This document shows positions 54,607-64,000 of a DNA stretch of 64,000 nt, one piece after another. The position numbers and the translations under genes are program-made. The stretch is from Macrosoma leucophasiata (taxonomy: Eukaryota; Arthropoda; Insecta; Lepidoptera; Hedylidae): NCBI GenBank assembly GCA_036365455.1, contig JAWQUS010000017.1, forward strand, positions 4,836,001 through 4,900,000, given 5' to 3'. A model generated the notes under the pieces. The model did not search any database. It was given only the letters and a program-made list of their open reading frames with translations, and was not told where the DNA came from. How positions within the stretch are numbered: the first letter of the stretch is position 1; the number at the start of each line of letters is the position of its first letter.

Positions 54607-56762
54607 ACAAAAACAATTATTAAGGGTAAAAGCGACTTCTTTACGATATTCAATAAACTGAAAAGTCTATTATATCGGTTGCCTAACTAGCATAGTTGGT
54701 AATAGATGGCGCTACTGGTACCATAAACCAATGCAATAGATGTGAAGGAAAAATTCGACAAATCGGGCAGGGCTTCAGTAGCTCAATTGGAAGAGCGGCT
54801 GGACTAGATTCCCAGTAGGTCGCGAGTTCGAGCCTCGCCTGAAGTCAAATTTTTCTTTCATTTCTTTAAAAATAAAAATATATTTCACAAGCATGTGTTA
54901 ATGCGAAATAATATAAAAACAATTATTAAGGGTAAAAGCGACTTCTTTACGATATTCAATAAACTGAAAAGTCTATTATATCGGTTGCCTAACTAGCATA
55001 GTTGGTAATAGATGGCGCTACTGGTACCATAAACCAATGCAATAGATGTGAAGGAAAAATTCGACAAATCGGGCAGGGCTTCAGTAGCTCAATTGGAAGA
55101 GCGGCTGGACTAGATTCCCAGTAGGTCGCGAGTTCGAGCCTCGCCTGAAGTCAAAATTTTTCTTTCATTTCTTTAAAAATAAAAATATATTTCACAAGCA
55201 TGTGTTAATGCGAAATAATATAAAAACAATTATTAAGGGTAAAAGCGACTTCTTTACGATATTCAATAAACTGAAAAGTCTATTATATCGGTTGCCTAAC
55301 TAGCATAGTTGGTAATAGATGGCGCTACTGGTACCATAAACCAATGCAATAGATGTGAAGGAAAAATTCGACAAATCGGGCAGGGCTTCAGTAGCTCAAT
55401 TGGAAGAGCGGCTGGACTAGATTCCCAGTAGGTCGCGAGTTCGAGCCTCGCCTGAAGTCAAATTTTTCTTTCATTTCTTTAAAAATAAAAATATATTTCA
55501 CAAGCATGTGTTAATGCGAAATAATATAAAAACAATTATTAAGGGTAAAAGCGACTTCTTTACGATATTCAATAAACTGAAAAGTCTATTATATCGGTTG
55601 CCTAACTAGCATAGTTGGTAATAGATGGCGCTACTGGTACCATAAACCAATGCAATAGATGTGAAGGAAAAATTCGACAAATCGGGCAGGGCTTCAGTAG
55701 CTCAATTGGAAGAGCGGCTGGACTAGATTCCCAGTAGGTCGCGAGTTCGAGCCTCGCCTGAAGTCAAATTTTTCTTTCATTTCTTTAAAAATAAAAATAT
55801 ATTTCACAAGCATGTGTTAATGCGAAATAATATAAAAACAATTATTAAGGGTAAAAGCGACTTCTTTACGATATTCAATAAACTGAAAAGTCTATTATAT
55901 CGGTTGCCTAACTAGCATAGTTGGTAATAGATGGCGCTACTGGTACCATAAACCAATGCAATAGATGTGAAGGAAAAATTCGACAAATCGGGCAGGGCTT
56001 CAGTAGCTCAATTGGAAGAGCGGCTGGACTAGATTCCCAGTAGGTCGCGAGTTCGAGCCTCGCCTGAAGTCAAATTTTTCTTTCATTTCTTTAAAAATAA
56101 AAATATATTTCACAAGCATGTGTTAATGCGAAATAATATAAAAACAATTATTAAGGGTAAAAGCGACTTCTTTACGATATTCAATAAACTGAAAAGTCTA
56201 TTATATCGGTTGCCTAACTAGCATAGTTGGTAATAGATGGCGCTACTGGTACCATAAACCAATGCAATAGATGTGAAGGAAAAATTCGACAAATCGGGCA
56301 GGGCTTCAGTAGCTCAATTGGAAGAGCGGCTGGACTAGATTCCCAGTAGGTCGCGAGTTCGAGCCTCGCCTGAAGTCAAATTTTTCTTTCATTTCTTTAA
56401 AAATAAAAATATATTTCACAAGCATGTGTTAATGCGAAATAATATAAAAACAATTATTAAGGGTAAAAGCGACTTCTTTACGATATTCAATAAACTGAAA
56501 AGTCTATTATATCGGTTGCCTAACTAGCATAGTTGGTAATAGATGGCGCTACTGGTACCATAAACCAATGCAATAGATGTGAAGGAAAAATTCGACAAAT
56601 CGGGCAGGGCTTCAGTAGCTCAATTGGAAGAGCGGCTGGACTAGATTCCCAGTAGGTCGCGAGTTCGAGCCTCGCCTGAAGTCAAATTTTTCTTTCATTT
56701 CTTTAAAAATAAAAATATATTTCACAAGCATGTGTTAATGCGAAATAATATAAAAACAATTT
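54607..56762 (+). repeat. tRNA-like tandem array, right arm (7 units of 306 bp)
   Basis: The same unit in opposite orientation. tRNA-like sequences start at 54771, 55077, 55384, 55690, 55996, 56302 and 56608 (76 nt each). The arm begins abruptly within the spacer (AAAAACAATTATTAAGGG) next to the truncated last left-arm unit, so the two arms form one imperfect giant palindrome of about 4.8 kb. A single extra A appears once in each arm at non-mirrored positions, so the arms are not a simple copy of each other. The array ends in the spacer at about 56762. Confidence 0.93.
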
Positions 56763-57333
56763 ATTAGGTGGAAAAAAATGAAGGTCACTTTTGTGCATAA
56801 AAGGGATGAGATATAAATTATTAGAATGGTTAATGGACGACATTGGTGGTCTGATAGGGACGTGGTGAGGCTGCAGGGAGGCGGCTAAGTGTCGAACTCT
56901 TTCGACGCTGCCCGTCTCAAGGCCGAACTATATGCCCGCACCCCTCCACTCGGGCGTCGTGGGACACCTAGTGTTGTGAGTGGTTTGGGCAGGGACCTCC
57001 GGGCGTCGGACTAGGGGATGTTCGTTGCCCGAGTAGAGAAAGGTTTCGAGCTGGTTGGCGTGCACGTTTGCCACTGGTATTCGTTGGAGCCAAAGGGCTC
57101 AAAGTGTGAAGGGCTTGGAAACGAGCTGCCACGTATTGGCGGGCCACTGAAGGCGGACGAGTCGAAACACCGCAGATTTATGGTGAGTACAAGTCTCATA
57201 CCTACTACCCACCGTCTATTCTCCTAGATGGCGGGTGACAATGAGGTATTCTCTACGTGAAAAAAATTGTCTAAATTCCCCGATCAGCCCCGATGGTTCT
57301 CAGATCAGCTTCATCTCGACCGGGTCGACTTCG
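56763..57333. other. GC-rich unassigned segment beside the tRNA-like array
   Basis: Contains GCACCCCTCCACTCGGGCGT, GGCGTGCACGTTTGCCACTG and CCGCAGATTTATGGTGAGTA. The composition and the ATGGTGAGTA / AGATGGCGGGTGACAATGAG context resemble fragments of insect LINEs, but no protein motif is certain. Confidence 0.45.
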
Positions 57334-57531
57334 ACGACCCGGTTAGTCCAGCGGTGTGAGATGACCGTTTGATTCGAAGGATCGCGGGTTCGATCCCCGC
57401 ACCGGGATAAATATTTGTATGGCCTACAGGTATTTGTTTCGGGTCTGGGTGTTTGTGTGTTGTATGTGTACAACGACCCACGACACAGGTTTATACCTAC
57501 TGTGGGGCTGTGAGTGTAAGCGTGTAAAAAA
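57334..57531 (+). mobile_element. Family E SINE with tRNA head
   Basis: The head GACCCGGTTAGTCCAGCGGT (box A) and GGGTTCGATCCCCGC (box B) closes with CCGGG. The body contains GTTTCGGGTCTGGGTG and ends in an A-run. Confidence 0.85.
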
Positions 57532-58002
57532 AAAAATCTCAAGTAGATGGGTATTATGTATCTATTTGACGCTGATTTTCATCTGGGACCCTGCGTTCCG
57601 CTCAGATTTTGTAGTAAATGGATTATAGTCATATGGAATTGTGGTACCGATGCTGTAAATTTTGCCAAATCGAGATCGCCGTGAATAACTCAGAATAAAA
57701 ATGTTCTTCGACAGCATTTATTGTTTCTTATTTTCGCTATCTGTTTATAGCATCTGTTTTTGAACTGAATTCGTTCTAACCATTTTATAGCGCATAAAAT
57801 ATTTAGGTTTATGTTTGACTTGCCATTCGTTTCAGGGCACATTCCCTCATAATTTTTGAAATAACATTACACCTGTATTTCCCTAAGGAGGTATACAGTC
57901 ATAGATCAGTTTTACATTTATAGGTTTTGCGATTCAATTTACAAGGAGATCATAAGTCTATAAGTTTTAATTACCCTATAATTGTCATCTTCTGTGAAAA
58001 AA

Positions 58003-58129
58003 ATGTATGGCCCTGTAGTAACTATCACAGAGACTTAGCAACTTAGACCTCAGGCAAGGGTGGCAACGTAGTCTGCATTTGTCAGTTAACATTAATTACC
58101 TGTTTGCCTTATCGTCACATAAAAAAATC
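58003..58129 (+). mobile_element. Family A 3' fragment, diverged
   Basis: TATGGCCCTGTAGTAACTAT to GTCACATAAAAAAAT, with a deletion in the GGCTGCAGTC region. Confidence 0.65.
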
Positions 58130-58159
58130 CTTAAATCGATTGGCAGAACTAAATACATG

Positions 58160-58385
58160 TAATACCTATATAGGCACGTAAAAACAGAGATTTCAATGTA
58201 GATGCGTTTCTGCTTTCCAAGCCTATGCTGTTATGCCTATAATTAAGGGCCATACACTACCAACAGCGGCTCAACCGCCAAACAGGAAACTACGATTTAG
58301 CGTAAGTAATTCAGTTAATGCGATGGTACCTGCGCCCTCGAGTGCCCTCGACCAGTTTCGCTGGAGCTCTACTACCAGTTAGAAC
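58160..58385 (-). mobile_element. Old, diverged family A copy
   Basis: Recognisable in reverse at GGGCCATACACTACCA, ATTTAGCGTAAGTAATTC and GCTGGAGCTCTACTACCAGT. Confidence 0.65.
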
Positions 58386-58495
58386 ATATCTTTACGCCTG
58401 TGTTCTCCGAAGAAAAATACACATGACAGACAGACAGACGTAAATACAATGTTGCATTGAAGCATACATGCAAACACCCACGATCCACGATGCTT

Positions 58496-58783
58496 ACTGG
58501 TGGTAGAGTTCCAGTGTAGGAGCTCGAGGGCATAGACACCACCGCATTACCTAATCAATCTGCCGCTAAATGGTAGTGTTCAGCACTATCGTGTTCCGGT
58601 TAGATGGTAATGCACAGCCCCGTAATAACTTATCACAGAGACATATCAACTAAAGGTCTCAGGGATGGCAACGCATCTGCATTATGAACTGCGGTCTTAG
58701 TGTAAGTGTCTGTAGGCAGCAGTCGTCACTTTACATCAATGTGAACTGCATGCTTGTTTGCCACCTTCATTACATAAAAAAAC
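58496..58783 (+). mobile_element. Family A SINE, full length, inserted into family B
   Basis: TTACTGGTGGTAGAGTTCCA to CATTACATAAAAAA. Family B halves lie on both sides (ACACCCACGATCC on the left, GTTTTTGGCTCATGTAA on the right). Confidence 0.9.
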
Positions 58784-58848
58784 GCGGTTGCGTTTTTGGC
58801 TCATGTAAGAGATTGCAAGTCTAATGAAATCTCCGAATACATTGCCAA

Positions 58849-59292
58849 CCGTAATCAATGCGGAACAGCACCTACTGGACCGAACCATTTGCTGCGTCCA
58901 GCTACGCCATCGACGCCATTATACGTGTCTCGACTGCACTGGTCAACGGGAGTTGAGGATGTTGTTGACTACGTCCGAAAGAAGACCAACTTTACCCTCA
59001 GAGTGGAGCGATTGGAGTCTCGCCGCAAAGTCAGTTTCAACTCCTCTCTGGTTAGAGTACCGAACGCACCACCTACCAACTTTTGTGACGGAGGAATCCT
59101 GGCCGCAGGGAGTTGTGTTCCGGTGGTTCATGGGACAACTGCCTGCAGACAAGTCGCGCATCACGTCGCCGACTTTACGTGATAAATAGTGTAGTGTTTT
59201 GATATGTATGTTAGTCTGTAAGGTATTCTATGGACCTATTATATATATATTGTTTATCTTAAGCATTCTTGCCTGAATTAAATAAATAAATT
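58849..59292 (+). mobile_element. LINE ORF1-type fragment with 3' UTR, frameshifted
   Basis: Translation shows LYVSRLHWSTGVEDVVDYVR then KKTNFTLRVERLESRRK, resembling the C-terminal domain of the first ORF of jockey/CR1-type LINEs. It continues, in another frame, as SWPQGVVFRWFMGQLPADKS, so there is a frameshift near 59085. About 115 bp of untranslated sequence with a (TAAA)n tail follows directly, with no reverse transcriptase. The whole is inserted in an old family B SINE. Confidence 0.7.
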
Positions 59293-59762
59293 ACCAATCT
59301 GCGAGGGTTGCACTGGGAACCGTTTAGGATAAAGGAAAAATTCCGACGCCAGAGATAAAGGATAATATACCCCCAACTCGGGGATCTAACCCAGCAATAT
59401 CTGTAAATATAAATCCGTGAAAATGACAACGTTACGAACGGTAATAATACCTACTATATTCGCATATGGGAACCACTTGAAGTCTAGTGGACGCTTGAAG
59501 TCCGATACGATCTTTAGATTAAGCAGAAGACCGGTATTGATCGGCGTGATCAGCTATTCTCGGGAAAAATAGTATTTTCGATGTTTTGAGAAAAAAAAAA
59601 TCAGGGTTATAAAATAGTATCAACATTTTTTGTAAAGCAATCAAAGCTTTTTATTTATATTAGAAGTCCACCACTGTTTAATTTATAGATACGTTGATTC
59701 ACCAAGGTTCTTCGCATAGTGAGCTTTCTAGTTAGGTAACATTTAAAATATGAACATTAGCT

Positions 59763-59817
59763 ACTTTGCCAGGAAGCTTTACACTGTTTAAACAGTAAAG
59801 CTTCCTGGTAAAGTACG
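59763..59817. repeat. Palindrome of about 50 bp
   Basis: ACTTTGCCAGGAAGCTTTAC pairs with GTAAAGCTTCCTGGTAAAGT; the centre is itself palindromic (ACTGTTTAAACAGT). Confidence 0.9.
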
Positions 59818-60789
59818 TATTCTCTAAAAAAAAGCATTGCAAAAATAAAAAGTAAAGCTTTAAACAAAAGTGCAGCATTATAGGGAAGTAAGCAGTAATA
59901 TTGTTCAGAATAGAAATTTAAAATGTAAATATTTCAAAGACAGTTGAGCAGGCTCCGTTCTTAAAATAGAAGCTATTTTATAGAAACCAAAAATTATGAA
60001 TTGTTGATAGAGTACTTTTAGAGCGCCGTACCTAAAAAGATAAGAATGGAACCTTAATAGGATCACTCCTGTCTGTCTTCTCTCACAGTTAATTTGTTTC
60101 AAAACTATTCGACCGATTTAGAAAAATTTTGGCACACACACACACATATATAAATTAGTGACCCAAACAGACGTGTAAATTAAAAAAAAAGTATTCAAAC
60201 GTGGGAACCATTATGGGTGATAAACTTTTAGAAAAAACTTGCAATAGTGATATAGCAAATAAAATGTCTTATTGTGCAGCATATTTATCATATCTGTAGC
60301 AACATTTTGTACTTATTGTTGTTCTTCCCCATGAGTTATACATATATAGACCGCACTATCTACCTACGTTTCAATATCCATTCTATCCATTCTATTAATA
60401 TCCAAGTAAATAAGGGGCTGATACACTCAGCAATGTTAATTAGACTGGAATAAAAAAGCTACGACGCATTGTTTTTATTCCTGAACCTGCTTAGGCTTTC
60501 GTAATTTAAAAAAGGCTTAAATGTGAGATAAGCTAACGCTAAACTAGACCGTCATAGTATAACATAAAGTATAGATTTGATCGCAAGAGCAATGTAATTC
60601 ATACTGCGGCGTAGAATGCGCCGGGTATATACTCGTACTAATATGCGAAACCGATATAGTGAATAAGTTCATGGTCACAGATGAAAAACAATACAATGTT
60701 TATGTAATAAGGATTCGTGCAGTTGCAAAGAGTTTATATTCTGAAGACGAAGTTCCAAGATCGCAGTAAATGCGAGTTTACTTTGAATA

Positions 60790-60985
60790 GGACCGAATTC
60801 ACAAACCGCACTTTGACTTAAGGTGAGATTCACAGACCGCACTACGACTTTACTTTGAGCAAAGTATGCTTAGAACTGTCAAACCCATACTGTACTGACA
60901 GTTCTAAGCGTACTTTGCTGAAAGTAAAGTCGTGCGGTCTGAGCATCTCACCTTAACTTTGACTTGGAGTAATGGCGAAAAAAGG
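60790..60985. mobile_element. Second copy of the GATTCACAGACCGC MITE, nested in a relative
   Basis: The core 60822-60955 runs from AAGGTGAGATTCACAGACC to the TCTCACCTTAA end. Outside it lie ACCGAATTCACAAACCGCAC and CTTTGACTTGGAG, which look like the ends of a related element into which the core inserted. Confidence 0.8.
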
Positions 60986-61313
60986 AACTGATTTATGTAA
61001 TAAAGATGTAAATCCAAACAAATTGTGCTTGTTAACATCACACATTGAATGGTTTATGAATGTGTTATAGTTAATATTATCGCTGTTTTTCTTAAGCAAA
61101 AACTAATAAAATGTATTTTTTTAGTTTTATCTTATCAGGCTAACAGCAGTAGCTAAATTAGTTACTATTTTCTGAAATATCACGATTATCCGTATGGAAC
61201 GCAAATTCGTTGCAGAAACCAAAGCTTGGATGTTCACGCTAAATCAGTTAAGTACAAGGTAGGCAGAGATGAGACGGAAGTATATTGTGGTTAGAATTTA
61301 ATTAAGTCCAATT

Positions 61314-61367
61314 ATGTATGTATATATCTTCACGCCTAGTCCCTTACGGGGTAGGCAGAGAATGTGG
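61314..61367 (-). mobile_element. Family F terminal fragment
   Basis: TATGTATATATCTTCACGCC then TAGTCCCTTACGGGGTAGGC; only the last ~50 bp remain. Confidence 0.6.
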
Positions 61368-61559
61368 GCAATTATGTCGTGTCGAAAGTAGTACCTACAA
61401 TTCTATTTCTGAAAAAAAAAGTGAAATACATTACTATGGCTGCTCTACATGGCGAAGTGGTGAAGTTGTATACAAATAAATAAAATTGGAGTGTCTGTTT
61501 GTAATATAAAAATAACCGCTTTATACTAAATGCATATGTATATATACACGGTACATATA

Positions 61560-61745
61560 CCAAAACAACATTTTTTACAATTTTTGTCTGTCTGTTTGGC
61601 GGGGCTTATCTTGGGTAAGCTGACGGTTGGACCGATTTTGACGAGACTTTCACTGGCAGATAGCTAATGTAATAAGGAGTAACTTAGGCTACTTTTACAC
61701 TAGCTGCGCCCCCGACTTCATCCGGGTAGATACTGAACAATCATA
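61560..61745. mobile_element. Helitron-related remnant
   Basis: GTCTGTCTGTTTGGCGGGGC and GGTTGGACCGATTTTGACGA on plus; ACTAGCTGCGCCCCCGACTT is the inverse of a Helitron 3' end. Confidence 0.6.
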
Positions 61746-62035
61746 AATTCTAACGCGGGAGAAGTCGTGGGCACCGCTACTTAAAAATAAATAACATCAC
61801 TTAAGTCTTGTTAATTTAATTGAATGAGAAAACAAAAAAATTAATCAGAACTATTTTCATAGACATTGTTCCTATAGAAAATATTAAAGAACAATAAGAA
61901 ACGGTACACATGTGGTATGTTACTCGAATAGAACAATAGTGATCATGCATCCGCGGCGTGATAAGATTGTATAGTTCTTTTGATTCGCGAATGCGTCCAG
62001 CGCTTACTTGTTTGATGTGAATATGTGTTTATCAG

Positions 62036-62226
62036 AGTGCCTAGTGCGAGATTTCCGATCGCGATTTTCGAACGCGATCGCGTAAGAGTAAACGCAGATT
62101 TGTATGGAATTGAAGGAGCGTCATCTAGCGGTGAATCGATGAAGCTCCTTCAATTCCATACAAAACTGCGTTTACTCTTACAAGATCAAATTCGCGTAAG
62201 AGTAAATAAAATCTCGCACTAGGCAC
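62036..62226. mobile_element. MITE with ends AGTGCCTAGTGCGAG, 3-bp CAG flanks
   Basis: AGTGCCTAGTGCGAGATTT at the left and ATCTCGCACTAGGCACT at the right. The interior has a strong stem (TGTATGGAATTGAAGGAGC paired with GCTCCTTCAATTCCATACA). CAG is present on each side. Confidence 0.9.
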
Positions 62227-62305
62227 TCAGGTTTATTTGGTGTGTCAGTGTGCGTGCCTTATTGAGCGACCAGTCGCGCGACCGCTCTCGCTTGCACACG
62301 CATAT

Positions 62306-62865
62306 AATACACGTGTACAGGCACACAACTAAGCATCCACCGCATTCGTGCATTACAAAGACGCATACATTACGCTAATATAATTCAACGATGATATCAT
62401 TAATGAATATGCACAATCTTTTTGTGTATATTTCTACAGTGTAGCCAGTGTATCATTTTGCTGAACTTGCTTTGTAGTTAGAAAGTATGATGGATTGTAG
62501 TTAATACACGTGTACAGGCATACAACCGAGCATCCACCGCATTCATGCATTACAAAGACGCATACATTACGCTAATATAATTCAACGATGATATCATTAA
62601 TGAATATGCACAATCTTTTTGTGTATATTTCTGCAGTGTAGCCAGTGTATCATTTTGCTGAACTTGCTTTGTAGTTAGAAACTATGATGGATTGTAGTTA
62701 ATACACGTGTACAGGCACACAACCGAGCATCCACCGCATACATTACGCTAATATAATTCAACGATGATATCATTAATGAATATGCACAATCTTTTTGTGT
62801 ATATTTCTGCAGTGTAGCCAGTGTATCATTTTGCTGAACTTGCTTTGTAGTTAGAAAGTATAAAT
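62306..62865 (+). repeat. 197-bp tandem repeat, three copies
   Basis: Copies start at 62306, 62503 and 62700, each with AATACACGTGTACAGGCA. The third has a ~20-bp deletion and loses the last ~16 bp. Each copy has a palindromic CACGTG core and TATATTTCTGCAGTGTAGCC-type sequence. No coding. Confidence 0.95.
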
Positions 62866-64000
62866 GTGCTTGAAATACTGTTCTGAATTCTTAATACAGT
62901 TATATAATTCGAACTTAATTCGGCTATATAATTATGCAAATTTAGTTCGCGGCACCGAATAAATTGCAAAAAAATGTAACCTTCTATCTAAAGGAATAAT
63001 TAAAAATTGTCAGTTCTTCGTCGTCTATAGCCTTAACAATAATTTTCATCTAATCCTTTATCGTTATTTTTTACTTTAAGCAGAAGTCTGCATCTTAACT
63101 ATTTCGGAAACTGTTTACGTGTTTTTGACTGCATAAATGTTAAGTGAAATCTAATGCTTATAACGTATTTTTATATTGCTAATGAATATGAGCAGCGCAG
63201 GACGTAAGGATATTTAAATTGCAAATTAGTGTATTTGTTGTTGGCAATGTTTATAATTAAGTCAGTCTTAATTAAGTCTGGTCAAACGATTAAAGCAACG
63301 TGTCTACGAGGCACACATATTTGGCTCTCAAAAAGTAGGTCATTGCAGAGTACGATTTAGGTTTAGGTTTAAAGACATTTATTTACTCAAAAAGAACATC
63401 GTTCACTTAAATTGAGCTTAGTAACGTTACATAATTATTATATAATATTTATATTTCAGTAATCGGCGGACTGTTTTAAAATATACTATTAGTGATATGT
63501 TTTTTTAATTTTTTTTATACAATGATTACTTTTTACACGATTTTATTGAGTCTGGTAAATTATTGTATAACTGTGCACCCTCAAAAGTAATACATCTTTT
63601 GCCATAATTAGTTCTATGAGCTTTAACTTGTATTTTATTGGGTATAATTAACTTGTATTTTCTCAAACTGTATGTATTAGGTATGTCTTTATGTAAATGT
63701 TATTTTTGTATGTAACTCGCCAGCTTATATTTTGTTCACTAAAATAAATGTTTTAAAAGTATATAATTGTTTTAAATTGAAAATTTCTGTTTCCTGGTAA
63801 AGTGTACGTGTATCCGTCAAACAATCGTAGTTAAAAAGTGCTTTTATCAATTTATTTTGAGAGACTTACAAACTCAAACCCCTCCAGGGTTTGAGTTTGT
63901 AAAGGTGGCACACCCCCATATCTCTATAAGATATTCCAAGTGTGCAATTTAAAAAAAAAAAGATCGAAAAGGATAAGCCTAATTTAATTAAACGTAACTT
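62866..64000. other. AT-rich end of the window
   Basis: No gene or repeat assigned, except a short palindrome at about 63870-63902 (ACAAACTCAAACCC, then GGGTTTGAGTTTGT). Confidence 0.55.

Larger units (their letters stand above)
58388..59402 (-). mobile_element. Old family B SINE split by two insertions
   Basis: Pieces at 58388-58495, 58784-58848 and about 59293-59402 (TGCGAGGGTTGCACTGGGAA, CAACTCGGGGATCTAACC) are collinear with family B in reverse. The first gap holds a family A SINE, the second a LINE fragment. Confidence 0.75.

Noticed and set aside
7570..56683. Nineteen or so tRNA-like sequences as a real tRNA gene cluster
   Set aside because: The anticodon stem is shifted or mismatched, no loop gives a convincing isotype, a Ser reading lacks the long variable arm, and copies sit in inverted repeats. 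Treated as tRNA-derived repeats.
51956..56762. CRISPR-like array
   Set aside because: Regular spacing, but the 'spacers' are identical between units, the unit is 306 bp and the genome is eukaryotic.
57011..57227. GC-rich open frames on both strands as a start exon for the P450
   Set aside because: No presequence-like leader with a donor in the required phase could be identified; the segment looks like a repeat fragment.
58796..59189. Two overlapping plus-strand frames as a host gene
   Set aside because: They are frameshifted pieces of a LINE ORF1-type domain nested in a SINE.
59905..60102. Minus-strand frame starting MKQINCERRQTG as the missing P450 start exon
   Set aside because: It is basic and open, but no donor in the right phase is evident, and it is about 8 kb away across unrelated repeats. 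Cannot be supported without cDNA.

Overview
The window looks like nuclear DNA from a moth or butterfly (Lepidoptera). It is AT-rich, has no operon structure, and is dominated by short interspersed repeats and transposon remnants. The only host gene I can reconstruct is split into small exons with conventional GT..AG splice sites. The lepidopteran assignment is an inference from the repeat style (Helitrons ending CTAGT, tRNA-headed SINEs, LINE ends with a CAGTGGGACGTAT-type terminus, many MITEs) and from the gene. I cannot name the species.

The host gene is a mitochondrial-clan cytochrome P450 on the minus strand. Nine coding exons (14745-15062, 15646-15885, 16908-17055, 17398-17607, 18589-18741, 20340-20450, 21367-21461, 42579-42712, 51588-51775) join in phase into 531 codons plus a stop. 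The reading frame is open, but three haem-pocket signatures are abnormal: the C-helix Trp/Arg pair, the I-helix Thr, and the loop around the haem Cys, which is about three residues short. The ExxR and PERW motifs are kept. The exon carrying the initiator Met was not found. Introns of about 21 kb and 9 kb are full of transposons. Exon 8 has two decayed tandem copies in the following intron, one with an in-frame stop.

The most striking structure is at about 51956-56760, some 180 bp from the 5'-most exon found. It is an array of 16 almost identical units of 306 bp, each with a 76-nt tRNA-like sequence. Nine units face the minus strand and seven the plus strand, meeting at an inversion point near 54608. 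Two other loci (7497-7830 and 43058-43400) carry the same tRNA-like sequence and are also head-to-head inverted structures.

The rest is layered repeats: a ~290-bp SINE-like family (here 'family A', over 20 copies and fragments), a ~305-bp SINE with a tRNA-derived head ('family B'), a ~270-bp element with inverted ends ('family C'), a ~320-bp RTE-tailed repeat ('family D'), a second tRNA-headed SINE ('family E'), LINE 3' fragments, a mariner transposase remnant, hAT-type and other MITEs, a foldback element at 30.0-30.9 kb, a 197-bp triple tandem repeat at 62.3-62.9 kb, and several strong hairpins. Nested insertions give a relative order: B is interrupted by A and by C, and C is interrupted by A. 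Boundaries of repeat copies were read by eye and may be off by several bases.
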